64,000 nucleotides of DNA from Adiantum capillus-veneris (taxonomy: Eukaryota; Streptophyta; Polypodiopsida; Polypodiales; Pteridaceae), in the NCBI GenBank assembly GCA_014529385.2, contig CM043953.1, forward strand, positions 69,048,372 to 69,112,371, in the 5' to 3' direction. This document shows positions 10,473 through 24,345 of this stretch, piece after piece (the stretch's first letter is position 1; the number at the start of each line of letters is the position of its first letter). A model generated the notes under the pieces. The model was not told the origin of the DNA and made no database searches. It saw only the letters and a list, made by a program, of their open reading frames with translations. The position numbers and the translations under genes were made by a program.

Positions 10473-12273
10473 CTAATTCCAACATTGCAAGACTTTCTTC
10501 TTCTGAAGTGTTTTCAGTCCAATCTTCTTCCGTCTCACTTCGAGATGATTCTTCATGGAGCTCCTCTTGGCGTTGCTCCTTCATGTCAAAGACAACCTTC
10601 TTGTGATTGTCATTCCTGCAAATTAGCTTTCCACTCTCCCAATCCTGCAAAGCTCGCATTTTCATTAGACATGGTCTTCCTAGGATAAATGGGTAACCAT
10701 TTCCCTTGGTAGACATGACATAGAAATCCACTGCCTTCTTAATGCCAAAGGCCTCCACAAAAACATTTTTACAAATGCCTACGCACCTAGCCTTGCTATT
10801 GTTTGCCATTTTCACTTTGATTTCAGGTGTCTCCTGGATGTGCATGCCTAGTCTTTGCATGAGCCCTTCTGTCATGATGCAAATTTGTGCACCCCCATCC
10901 ACTAGACCTTTCCTAACCAATCTTCCTTTTATGTAACAATCTAGCACAGGTGTAATATCCTCGTTCATTTCAGCATGTGCAATTTTTACAACAGGAAAAC
11001 TCTCTTTTACCTTTCTCCTAGTGCTAACTGCCTTTGTTAAATCCCTCTTAACTTGTGGGCATAATGCAAGAAACCGAGGCCATGAGATATCAGAACCCTT
11101 ACCTCGCATGTCTTCCAACAGGTTGTATGAAGCCATACCATGTCCAAGAGGGAAGTCTTGGAGATTGATACGACGTCGAGTCCTCTTAGCTTCCTTGGTC
11201 TCCTTTGCCTTCTTGCCTTGTCCATGGTCACTCTGTGATGGGACACCCTCTTTCTCTTTACCTTTTCCTCGGCCACTCTTAATGCCATTTGCTTCCATGT
11301 CAACTTCATTTGAGTTTGTCACCTCTACCACATGCACATTTGGATCTGTCAAAGGTGGAACTCCTTCTACCCCTTGTGGAGGTGGTCTTGGTCCATTTGG
11401 TCTTTGTAGAAGCCTTGGTTGTTGACCAGTTCCTTCACCTGCATTCATCACTGGGTAATTCAAGTTAGGTCTCCCTGGCTCCCCACGGGGCCAAGGAAAA
11501 TTATACATCCCATGTCCAGACTCACCGCAATTCCAACATTGCAAGACTCTCCTAGTTCGTGGCTCTCTCTCTTCTGACTTCTTTGCTTGTCCCTTTGGAC
11601 CTACAGCTTGTGCAAGGTGAATTGACAGGCTGCTTAAAGATTCATTTAACTTCTCAATCACTTCAGCCGTTACCTCAGGAAGCTCCCTAGATGTTGATGC
11701 TTGTGACTTACCTTTGGGTCTACGACCTTCTATTGGAACCTCTCCCCTTAAGCACTTGAGTTTCCTATACTTCTCAGCAGCCCTAGTTTCAGCTGCATCA
11801 AAAGTAGCAGGTGCACCCGCCTCGACTTTTACCTTAAGGTCAGGAAAGAGTCCGGCTATGAACCTCTCCTTCTTTAGAAATTCTGCACCATCACCAGGGT
11901 TAGCAACATTTCGTATCCACAGAGCCCAAAGACGTAGAAACTCTTGCTTGTACAAGTAGTAGTCATCTAAGTCTTTTTGCTTATGAGAAACAATGTCTTG
12001 CCATAATTTTTGAGTGTTTTGGGGATCAAAGAAGTATTTCTTGAAACGATTCAAAACTTCTGTGTAATTCCCCTTAACTTCCTCAGGCAAAGAGTCAAAC
12101 CAAGTGCTAGCATCTTTCCTAAGGACAACCTCAAACATTTCTACACGTTCTTGATCAGTTATTATCCTCTTGATACGGCAAGACATCTTGAAATTCGCTA
12201 AAAATAATTCTGCATCCTCTCCAGGCTCTCCAAAGAAAAGAGGATACCCAGACATTTGGTGTTGGCTTTCCAT
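10363..12273 (-). CDS. Ty3/gypsy (Tat-like) Gag with duplicated CCHC-protease segment
   Basis: 636 codons starting MESQHQMSGYPLFFGEPGED. Residues 1-170 are a retrotransposon Gag domain (STWFDSLPEE, then NRFKKYFFDP). It continues through a proline/basic linker, a CCHC knuckle with its last Cys changed to Phe (about 245), a basic stretch (KRTRRRINLQDF) and a full protease segment with DGGAQICIM. After an acidic stretch (SEEES) it enters the second copy of the knuckle in a shifted frame and stops. It overlaps the Pol frame by 85 nt. The start is favoured because Gag similarity begins there and a leader with small ORFs and a PBS lies just upstream (to 12,884). Confidence 0.88.
   Translation of the reverse strand: MESQHQMSGYPLFFGEPGEDAELFLANFKMSCRIKRIITDQERVEMFEVVLRKDASTWFDSLPEEVKGNYTEVLNRFKKYFFDPQNTQKLWQDIVSHKQKDLDDYYLYKQEFLRLWALWIRNVANPGDGAEFLKKERFIAGLFPDLKVKVEAGAPATFDAAETRAAEKYRKLKCLRGEVPIEGRRPKGKSQASTSRELPEVTAEVIEKLNESLSSLSIHLAQAVGPKGQAKKSEEREPRTRRVLQCWNCGESGHGMYNFPWPRGEPGRPNLNYPVMNAGEGTGQQPRLLQRPNGPRPPPQGVEGVPPLTDPNVHVVEVTNSNEVDMEANGIKSGRGKGKEKEGVPSQSDHGQGKKAKETKEAKRTRRRINLQDFPLGHGMASYNLLEDMRGKGSDISWPRFLALCPQVKRDLTKAVSTRRKVKESFPVVKIAHAEMNEDITPVLDCYIKGRLVRKGLVDGGAQICIMTEGLMQRLGMHIQETPEIKVKMANNSKARCVGICKNVFVEAFGIKKAVDFYVMSTKGNGYPFILGRPCLMKMRALQDWESGKLICRNDNHKKVVFDMKEQRQEELHEESSRSETEEDWTENTSEEESLAMLELGESHELGESCNVGIAESLDMGCIIVLGPVESQGDLT
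10493..11569 (-). repeat. Internal tandem duplication, copy A (CCHC-protease segment)
   Basis: Upstream copy of the duplicated segment. Its zinc knuckle reads YNFPWP, so the last Cys of CCHC is replaced by Phe. The downstream copy keeps the Cys. Confidence 0.9.
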
Positions 12274-12358
12274 TGAATTGATTTCAAAGTGACACCCGTT
12301 TTTGTTTTTCTTTCTTAAAAAGATTTACACAATAATGTTTTCTAGCTTGCAATCTATT

Positions 12359-12577
12359 CTACAACAAAATAAAGATATTCACATCAAACGACCTATGATA
12401 ATCAATAAGAGGTAGGATGACAGGGTTTGGTGATGCGAGAATTTCTCCTACTTTGTGGGCACCAAACATGAACACCATACGTTGTTGAAAATGGATTTTC
12501 CTACTAATTGCAATGTTTATTCTAATGTGTGGAGTGAAATGGAAGGGGAAAACCTCTATTCTTGGGCTATTATCCAT
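12359..12577 (-). CDS. Conserved ~72-codon leader ORF, copy 2 (unknown function)
   Basis: 72 codons, 86 nt upstream of the Gag start and 21 nt after the previous small ORF. The C-terminal half (RKIHFQ ... EILASPNPVILPLI ... FDVNIFILL) aligns without gaps with the neighbouring ORF at 12,599-12,811 and with 63,362-63,580 in the leader of the other Tat-like element. Shared features are a K-hydrophobic-x-aromatic-Q motif, a Glu-x-x-x-Ser-x-x-Pro-x-hydrophobic-Leu-Pro-Leu core, and a closing aliphatic strand. No known domain recognised; no signal peptide or metal-binding pattern. Conservation of length and position suggests a translated product or peptide-dependent leader control. Confidence 0.55.
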   Translation of the reverse strand: MDNSPRIEVFPFHFTPHIRINIAISRKIHFQQRMVFMFGAHKVGEILASPNPVILPLIDYHRSFDVNIFILL

Positions 12578-12598
12578 GGTCTATGCATGACCTAATGC

Positions 12599-12811
12599 TT
12601 AAAACAAAACAAAAATATAGACGTCCAAACTAAGGTCGTACCTAATGAGAGGCAAAATAAAAGGATTTACTGAAGCGTTTATCTCGGCCAACCTAAGAGG
12701 ACCTAAAATTCTACGAATGACACGTTGAAATTGCAACTTAGTACTAACAATTATGTGTACCTTTTGCCTTGCAATGGGAATGAAGGGATCATACAAATTT
12801 TTGTGATTCAT
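12599..12811 (-). CDS. Conserved ~70-codon leader ORF, copy 1 (unknown function)
   Basis: 70 codons, first ORF after the primer-binding site (72 nt downstream). Its last 47 residues (TKLQFQ ... EINASVNPFILPLI ... LDVYIFVLF) align gap-free with those of 12,359-12,577, so the two look like a tandem duplication within the leader. Also similar to 63,362-63,580. No recognised domain. The codon-level constraint has not been computed. Confidence 0.55.
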   Translation of the reverse strand: MNHKNLYDPFIPIARQKVHIIVSTKLQFQRVIRRILGPLRLAEINASVNPFILPLIRYDLSLDVYIFVLF

Positions 12812-12863
12812 GCAAACTACTTGACTATGCTAAAGGTTGATTCTACACAAAAATACACAAGCC

Positions 12864-12883
12864 GTCCTCAGTGGGGGCACCAA
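12864..12883 (-). promoter_or_regulatory. Primer-binding site of the first Tat-like element
   Basis: On the element strand TTGGTGCCCCCACTGAGGAC follows the LTR end (CGCATCA) after two bases. TGG(C/T)GCC...-type sites complementary to a tRNA 3' end are usual in plant gypsy elements. It fixes 12,886 as the inner LTR boundary. Confidence 0.8.
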
Positions 12884-12885
12884 TT

Positions 12886-13480
<595 letters not shown>

Positions 13481-13488
13481 ATTGGGGT

Positions 13489-13818
13489 GTAGTTTGATTC
13501 CCAAAATGGTAATATGCTAGGTTCGGGCTAGAGATAAGTAGAGAGTGGTTTTCTAGTGATGCGGTCCGGGGCGGGCAACAAGAAGAGTGGCCTCTAGACA
13601 CCCTTCAAGGCTCCCGTGCTGCTCAATGGGGCTGGGGCACAACACAACACAAACCAAAACAACAAACCCACAGCCAAATCCCAACTACACAAGGGGCACC
13701 ACCTAGTTTAAGAGAGAACTAGGACGCAAAAGAGGAGAATCGTTAGAGCAACCCACAAACAAGCAAGGAATTTACACTAACCCTAACACCAATGGAACAC
13801 TCTTACACACTAAAACAC

Positions 13819-13907
<89 letters not shown>

Positions 13908-16138
13908 CTCGGGCTGCTTTGAAACGTATCGGCAATGATCAAGCAAACACAACTATATATTTAAGAAAGAGAGAGAAAGGGGGAGGGGGTGCTTGTTGCA
14001 TTAATACCTTCTTACGAATCTGTCATGACAAATCAAAGTGAGATTAGTATTTGTTCAACATAGCTTGCATAAATTTCACCACAACACATCACAAGAAAAG
14101 CCACCCCAATCACTGTCTTAAGGCCAGGGGAGTCCTCTCCACCCTGTCGCCCTCTTACAGTATGTGGGATTTATGGCTAGATTGATGACAACACTAGAGA
14201 CAAGCTATCAAGAACTTAACAAAAAAACACCAAGACACTTACGCATCATTGTTGTCCATTAGTTCACGTTGGAAGGGAGACAAAGTATCCAAGCTTAGTC
14301 CAAATCCACCCTCCTTGATTCAGCAAATGTTGGGCTTACACTAGTAGGAGAAATGATAGATTTCCTACTCTCAATTGAATTATCACTCTCTCTCTTACAA
14401 TGGCATAGAGTTCCCTTGCTAATCCCCTATTACAACACATGCACATGCATAAGACAATGAGCTTCCACTCAAGAGCTCCTTCTAGAGAGGTTGAGCTTGG
14501 CTTCTCAAGCTATAGCATAGTGCTCTTGCTTATGGCTCCCCCTTTTGTGCTAGCTACACCCTCCTTTTATAGCAATTTTGAAGGCTAGGGTTACTCCTCT
14601 AACCATGGTTGGGTTAGATTTTCAGCAATTTATCTAATTTCTTTTGCTTGGAATTATCAAGAAGTTGGTGGGAAAAGAGAGAGGAGAGAAATGGAGGTGA
14701 TAGGACTTTTCATAGTGGGTTAGTGTTAGTAGAGTTAGTATTAATTTACAAATGGAATTGGATATTTACAATGGGAGTATCCATGTAGGATACAAATAAG
14801 GAAGAAAAACTCTTAAGAGGTAAGAAAAGGTGGATTTCTTACAAGGTTGATGCTCCAAGTGTCTTGAGTAGGGCCAATTTTGACGCTTGTTGACGGTCCA
14901 CTAGCTTTGACGGTACATTTTTTCTCCACTCTTGACCTTCCTTGAGAGACAAGGTAATTGAAGCTGAGTAATCAACCACCATGATGCTGTCTTTTTAGAG
15001 AAGAGGCTGAATTTTGTGGTTTTTTTGATAGATATGGGTAAATTGGAGGAGGAAAAATGAGACTAGGTGGTCAATTTTGGAATGGAATTGTGTGTGGGAG
15101 GTATGAGTTCACCATGGTTTCTCTTATTCTTCAACGTTGAGGAGAAGGTGAGTAGGGTGCAGAGAGGAGTGGTGAGAGAGGTGGGGATGATGAGTGGAGA
15201 AGTGTGTGTGAAAGAGGAAAATGATAAAGTGGAAGAGAGATTGTGGCTACATAGCATGGGAAAACTGGGGTCCACTAATAAAATCATAGCTCACAGCTCG
15301 TAGCTCAAAAAAATATGAAAAACTTTGAGGCAAAAGTTCAGTCCACGAGCTACAACTTTTGTTTGTATCACCTTTTCAAATTCGGAGAGCAAGTGAACTT
15401 TAAAAATTCAGCAAAACCAACCGTGTTTTTCCACTGCACAAGGTCCTTGTGGGGTCCTTCTTTGGATGATTCTTTTGAATACCTCCAAGAGTGAGCCCTC
15501 CATAGTGCATGTATGCATGCCACCTACCCTTGACCTTATTTGGTAGGTCTATAATTGAAGATATTGTTGAGATTATGATATAAGTGAATAGTACAACTAA
15601 GAAAATCAAATATTGAGGGGTCTAAAAAATATGTACATGTCAAATATAAATAATATAAGTGGAAAAAATATAAAGGGGTCAAAAGAAATCTCTCTCATTA
15701 TAAGTCTACCATAAAAAGATGAATATTTTTGGTGGTCTAATTTATGAGAGTAATAGAGAATATATGTAGGAAGGAAAAAATCACAATAGTGAAAAAAATA
15801 TACACATAAATAGAACTAGTTTTTTTGGATTTTTGTTGGGATGGAGTTACACCAAAAATAAGAGAAGCTTGCATGAAATTCTTTTTATATGGAATAAAGA
15901 GTATGCAAAATGATAAGAAAAGATATGGTAATGGTGAGTCTGTACATAGCATAAATAACACACCATAGGTAGAAATATTTAAATAAATACCACAATAATT
16001 ATGAAAAATCCTTTTATTTAGGTCCTATATACAATGAAATATTTACACACAAATGGGCCATAATATACTTATAATTTTTATTTTTTTTATTTTTTTTGGC
16101 TCAACTAGCCCAGTGACTAGCTAATTGAGGGTTTTTTA
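13489..16138 (-). repeat. Duplicated 68-bp flank plus complete LTR copy
   Basis: 13,489-13,556 repeats the left outer flank (2998-3065). 13,557-16,138 is a full LTR nearly identical to 3066-5624, differing mainly in GA tract length and scattered substitutions. It ends at ...GAGGGTTTTTTA next to Penelope-like RT sequence. ORFs within it (15,063-15,303; 15,737-15,961) are the same chance frames as in the left LTR. No 5-bp TSD is visible (left flank TCTAG, right flank AGAAG). Confidence 0.85.
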
Positions 16139-17604
16139 AGAAGATATGGAAAAAGTCCCGTGACTCACGCACGCCTATATATAGTAAAATGATAGGGATA
16201 GCCACAGTGTTTGGGTGATTTTGGTAGGGTGAGGTAACTCACTGTGGCAATTACAAAGAGCCGAAAAAACGGCTATCACTAGGTGGCAGAGGAAAAGGCA
16301 AGCATAAACCACTGCGAAATTGGATCCCAGTGCGGTGCCCTTAATTTGCTTCCATACTTTATCTTTGAAGCAAAGATAATGGTGTGATAGAATAAGGGTG
16401 GCAAGTGAGATGATGAATTCTGTTTTTGGGGTGTCGAAGAAATTAGTAATGGTGCTTCTGAGGCTATGAGTCCCTCAGTCATAGGGATGCTGGGGAAGAG
16501 GGAGGTCACATCGAAGGTAAAAAGGAGACAATGGGCGGGGGGGGGAAGGTCTTGGAGTGGAGAATGATGATGAGGGATAGCGAGTCTTTGAGGTGTTGTT
16601 GGAGGACAGGATAAAGTTGGAAGTGTAGCTATTTGGAAGCATTTTCAAACGAGTACCCACAATAAGAGCAAATAGGACGGGCTACAAGTACAGGTTTGTG
16701 TAACTTAGGGAGAAATTGGATAGGAGAGTGTTTGAAGGGTTTATGGAGTGGTGTGAGGATCAAGGTGGCTTCATCTAGGGTGAGGAGAGTGTATTTGAGG
16801 GTGATGGAGTGGAGTAAGGAGGCGAGGTAATTATGTGGTGGTGGGGTTAGGGGTTGGTATGTGGAGGGATCATTGAGTTGTCTAAGGGCTTCTTGTTCAT
16901 ACCATTCCCATGATAGGATGGTAAGGCATATATTTTTATCCGCCAGTTTAATGACTATTGTGTAGTCCGTTGAAAGGGTTTTAAGGGCATGCTTGACAGA
17001 TTTGGGAAATTTTGAGTGGGCACTGGGAAATTGTAGTGTGCAAGTGTGTCTTTCAGATTTATGAGGTTAAGGGATGTGATCCCCTCTAGTGTAGGATCTA
17101 AAGAGGGGGGTATCCAAGAGGGGTTAGGGGTTTTGAAAAGGGGCGGTTTTTTGGATGTAGAAGATTGAAAAAACATTTTGAGTTGTAATCTCCTTGCCAA
17201 GGAGTCATGGGCTTCGATAATGAGTTCCGCAGGGGGGTTAGGGGAAGGGGGGATGTATTTAAGTCCTATATCTAAGCATTTCTTTTTGTCGATAGAGAGG
17301 GGACGGGAGGTGAGATTATGAACAAAGTGTAAACAAGGGTTATTCACCAAGGTGCATGAAGAGAGCTTACCAAAAACTATAAGTTTGTAGGCGTGCGGGT
17401 TTATGAGTAGAAGCCAAAATTTATGCCTCTTCCTTCCTCTATTTGTGGAATGTTTCCTAAGAGGGATGTTGGGAGCTCCATTGAAAAAGGATAGGATAGA
17501 AGGTGGTGAGGTAGAGATGGAAGGGAGAGAGCGTTGAGTATTTATCCAAAGATAAGGGAGGAGGGGGGGCTTGTTGAAAAGCAAGTGTAACCAAGAGGTT
17601 GGAC
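16139..17604 (-). pseudogene. Penelope-like element reverse transcriptase, frameshifted and truncated
   Basis: Read across at least three frames on the minus strand. 17,584-16,955 has PLSIDKKKCLDIGLKYIPP (residues about 95-113), followed by a basic RRLQLK block. In the next frame come VIKLADKN (DKN codons at 16,940-16,932), WEWYEQEALRQL, FLPKLHKP (16,715-16,692) and ARPICS. Then FDVTSLFPSIPMTEGL with the first catalytic Asp at 16,512-16,510. After another shift, KQIKGTALGSNFAVVYACLF (about 16,365-16,295). The next catalytic motif (YxDD) would fall near 16,170 but is degenerate, and the sequence stops at the LTR at 16,138. Motif order and wording match Penelope-like RTs, and the DKN form is that of endonuclease-lacking types as I recall. 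No GIY-YIG domain is seen, but the relevant end is missing. It is 5' truncated near 17,604. Confidence 0.8.
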
Positions 17605-19150
<1,546 letters not shown>

Positions 19151-19559
19151 ATTGAAATTGTTGTGGTTGGCAGCAACAAGGAGATGATTGCGATTGCGAT
19201 CGCAAAACTGGAAGGCCCTCTTTATCGCTAACGGTTGACGTCTGCATGGCAATGGTTGGAAAGTAGGGGGTGAGAGCGAGAGTTCAGTGGCCACCATGGG
19301 CATCCAAGAGTTGAGAACTGGTACAGGTTAGTGGGTGAAGAGGAGCAATTAAACTATGGTTGGTGCAACTCAATAGAAAGAGAGAGAGACAGAGAGTTAG
19401 ACTGCGATTCTGTAGATTACGATGGTTGTGTGTGTGTGGGTGGGTGAGAGAGAAATAGTAAGAGAAAGAGTTCGATTGTACTCAGTGTGGCCGCGAGCTG
19501 AGGAATAGAGAGAGATTAGGTGGGATGTGCATGTCACAAGCGAGCGAGTAGAGAGAGAG

Positions 19560-20789
<1,230 letters not shown>

Positions 20790-20801
20790 GCTTTGATACC
20801 A
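20790..20801 (-). promoter_or_regulatory. Possible initiator-tRNA primer-binding site
   Basis: Element-strand TGGTATCAAAGC, differing by one base from the common plant PBS TGGTATCAGAGC. It lies one base inside a sequence starting TGCTACAGCC (20,803 onward) that could be an LTR end. No second LTR found in the window. Confidence 0.35.
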
Positions 20802-20802
20802 C

Positions 20803-21522
20803 TGCTACAGCCGGATGGCATGGGGTTCCTTGCAAAATACCCGAATTAGCATACTACGAACCATAAAACAAACTAATTGACATACCTGGCAACCACATAC
20901 ATGCATAATTACAAGATACACGAACAGAGAGAGACAAAGTGCAAGAGAGAGCAATAGGGCGCGTGCAAACGCACCTCCTAGAATGGAGTGCTATGCCGGC
21001 ACGGCGAGAGAAAAGAGAGGAGAGGTGAGAAGAATAACGCAGACACTGGGTGAAATCTCCCCTCGTGCAAGAGTGACCATTTCCCTCTTGCACGTATTTC
21101 TTTTATAGATTTCTTGAATGTTCAAATGTGAGTACAAACTGGCCGGCCAATCATAAATGGCCAAAGCTCATAAAAGAGCACTTGAATAATAAAATGTACA
21201 ATATATATATATTTCCATTCACATAGGCCTAGCTCGGTCCAGCCTTTTCCACCTGTCAGCTGCAATAAATAATAAAATATCAATTCTATAATAGTGACGG
21301 CGAGAGGCTGAGGGGCTGGGGTGAGTGTGTGGGTGTGTGTGTGTGTGCACGTCTGTGTGTGTGTGTGCTAAGAGAGAGAGCTACCCTACTGTGCTTGTAG
21401 GCTGAACGAGGGGGAGAGAGAGAGAGGGTGGGAGTGAGAGATGGGGAGAGAGCGAGAGCTGAGGCGGTGGGGGGGGAAGATGGGGTATGTGTGTGTGTAT
21501 AGGGGTGTGTGTGTGTAGGTAG

Positions 21523-21606
<84 letters not shown>

Positions 21607-22419
21607 AGACTGCTATGCCATGTGGCTATCGACAAGAGAAAAAGAGAGGGAGAGTCAACGGGAACGAGGGAGGGATTGTGGGACTGAACGACGCAGAGAG
21701 AGAGAGAGAGGGAAGGTATGGACGAGAGGGGAGAGATGAGGGATTTTGGCTACATGTGATAATGGAGGAGGGGGAGAGGATGATGCCGGCGGGGGGGGGG
21801 GGGCGGCCCGCCGTGGGGGGCGAAGGGTTAGGAGAAAGGTGGGGTGGCAGTAATGGAGGGAACAAAAGGGAAAGAACATCTCCTTTTTGTTGTTTATTTT
21901 ATGCTCTGTGAATGGGGCCAGTTCTCGTGGCCAGGCTCCAAAAGCCGGGCATTACATCTTGGTTGAGGGGCGACGAGGGCATGACAAGCTAGGTGTTGTC
22001 GTGCTTCGGACAAAGGAAAGAGAAAATTTTCTTTTTTCTTGATTTTTGAAAACCAGCTATCAGTAGCAAGATTAGTATAGGAAGTATCATGACAATGGGG
22101 ACTCCAATAGCATTCTGAGAGATGACAAGTGCTAGGAGTGTCCAAGATTAGAATGGAGTCGATGCTTGTTGCCCCATAGTGCTCAATGTTCCTTCAAGTG
22201 CTTGGCTACTACCTTAGTGCATGGTTTTGTGTGAATGCATGTGGTAAGTGGTGGTGCATTCCATTGTGTGGTTGTGGTGATATGCCCCCCTGAGAGTGAC
22301 CTCTAACCCTCCTAGATGGAGAAGAGTAATCTTTCACAATTTTTAATTTCCAGACAAAGAGGGACCTGACACATGGCTTGACCCTACCAAGAAGATGCAA
22401 ATTCCTTCTTCTCATCAGT
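20803..22419. other. Possible solo LTR end, microsatellites and unassigned DNA
   Basis: From 20,803 a possible LTR (TGCTACAGCC...) extends an unknown distance. 21,320-21,520 is GT- and GA-rich simple sequence. 21,788-21,801 is a G tract. No supported gene; open frames at 21,381-21,911 come from simple repeats. Confidence 0.3.
21524..21604 (+). repeat. (GA)n microsatellite, ~80 bp
   Basis: Uninterrupted GA tract following a GT-rich stretch. Confidence 0.97.
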
Positions 22420-24345
22420 CTCCTGAATGTCGACGAGATTCTTTCTCTTCAGTTTTAGTGAAGACTTTGCAAAGAAAATGGTGGTTGGTACCTGCTTAGG
22501 GGCTGCTTTGGAAGCTTCTAGCAATATTTCCATGTCAGCATCAAAGTCTATACCTAGAGATATCTAAAGCTAATCCTAATCTTGACTACTCACGGAAGAT
22601 GTTGATTGGCTCTATTTTTTTCTCCTACACACTCTTCTTCCTCATTTCTTTTTGCCTCCTCTCTATTTTTGTATCTCTACTTCCCCAAGCTTGACTCTCA
22701 AATATGGAAGAAACTCTTCCTACCAATGCTTGTATGTCTAGCTTACTTGGGTTCCTCCCATTAGTGAGGTCATGCTTATAAAATGAATTTGTAAAGATAT
22801 CAAGAAAGGGGCAGTCTTACTTGTCCTATCCTTCCTCTTCTGGTAGATCTCAACATTCAATCTCTGAGACCGCAAATTGTCCCATCCCGGTTTTTCTTCC
22901 ACACTCTATAGCGTGAAGAATACAATATTTTTCTTTGGAAATTTATTCCAACTTCACCTGCACATATACCCTTTCTAAATACCGTTTGATTTGTTGGTTC
23001 CTTTGCATTTTGGAAATGGGTTAATAGATCCAATTACCTTGATCCTGAACAAATTTTGCTTCCATCAACTCCTCTAAAGCCTTGACCACGTGGTTATCTT
23101 CCTCCACATTGAGATTAAGAACATTCCTAGTCAACTCAGGACATAGCCAAGGGACCACCGATTGCACCATCTCCAAATGGATACACCAAGATTTTTGACA
23201 TCCCTCCTGCTTGAGACCGACACCAAGACATGGCTCCTCCTGCTCTTTGATGCCAACTCAAGGGGGTGATAGCATTCACTTTTTCTGAAATGGAACCCTT
23301 TACCCCAAAATATCTTTTCTTATCACTTCAAACTTTCCAGTCGAAGTCATCAGACTAGATACGAGCTCAATCGGGCTAGGGTAAACTGGTGGGAGTTCTC
23401 TAATTCACCATTGGTTCAAGGTCACTGATGCTTTTTTTTTTTGTTATGATCAAGTACAACCGTCAATGCATTTCCCTAAGATGAGTATAATTATTAACTA
23501 CACGAAGTCCTTGTTTCAAAATTTAATCTGCACTCCATAAATCAAAATCCCTTTCCCCGTTCTTAACTTAACTTAATGTACAACATAAAATTGGGTTCAA
23601 CTTTCTAGCCAACAATTTAACCCTCCAAAAACCACCCTCCCACAAAACCATTTGATAAATTCACTTTTCCAAGGTAGTACTATGATACTAGGAAAAACAG
23701 TATTCCAAAGATGTCGAACAAAGAATACATTTCAAGTATTTGAAAGCAGCATGCAAACTGTTGCATACCCTTGCAAGTGCGCATTTGTCGGGTCATTCCC
23801 ACCTTTTTCCTTTTTAGAATATTTTACTTCCTTTCCTTTAGTATTATTAAAATAATTTGATTATTTTGCAAGCAGTCACATATACTTTTGTAGGCATTTT
23901 CCTATCCTCGTACCAGGACTCAGGTATCTTGTCTCCTCCGCCATGTGTGGAGATGGTGCATTTATACAATTTCCAATCCTACCAAACAATTAGAAAAGTT
24001 CCTTAATTAAATCACATATTTCTTCCTTATCCAATCCCTTTCTGGATCCTTTTTTATTCCTCCATTCTTGTCAACATCAAGGCTACCTGGACTAGGCTGA
24101 TTTCTAGACGCATCCACGGGTCTCACCACCTGGTCGGGACTCACTCTCATCCAATCCCAATTTCAAGGCATTGAATGAACCTGAGCACAAAATAGAGACC
24201 AATGGTTAACAATCCTAGCCACAAGTGACCATTCCTTCATTGCATCCCATAGGTAAACTCCCGCCTCGGCCTTTTTCCAAACATGTAAGACAAATTTCAC
24301 AATTAATCTTCTATGTTATGTCAGGGCTATCCTCATCAAATCTTC
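22420..24345 (-). pseudogene. Unrecognised decayed protein-coding stretch
   Basis: On the minus strand several segments read like one ancient protein broken by stops and shifts. Examples are VKFVLHVWKKAEAGVYLWD (about 24,290-24,235), VVRPVDASRNQPSPGSLDVD (about 24,140-24,080), LNVEEDNHVVKALEELMEAK (about 23,110-23,050), LDIQALVGRVSSIFESQAWG (about 22,750-22,690) and MEILLEASKAAPKQVPTTIF (about 22,530-22,470). Composition is ordinary protein, unlike the surrounding noise. I do not recognise the family. A transposon-derived Gag-like or accessory protein is likely from context. Exact limits are uncertain. Confidence 0.35.
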
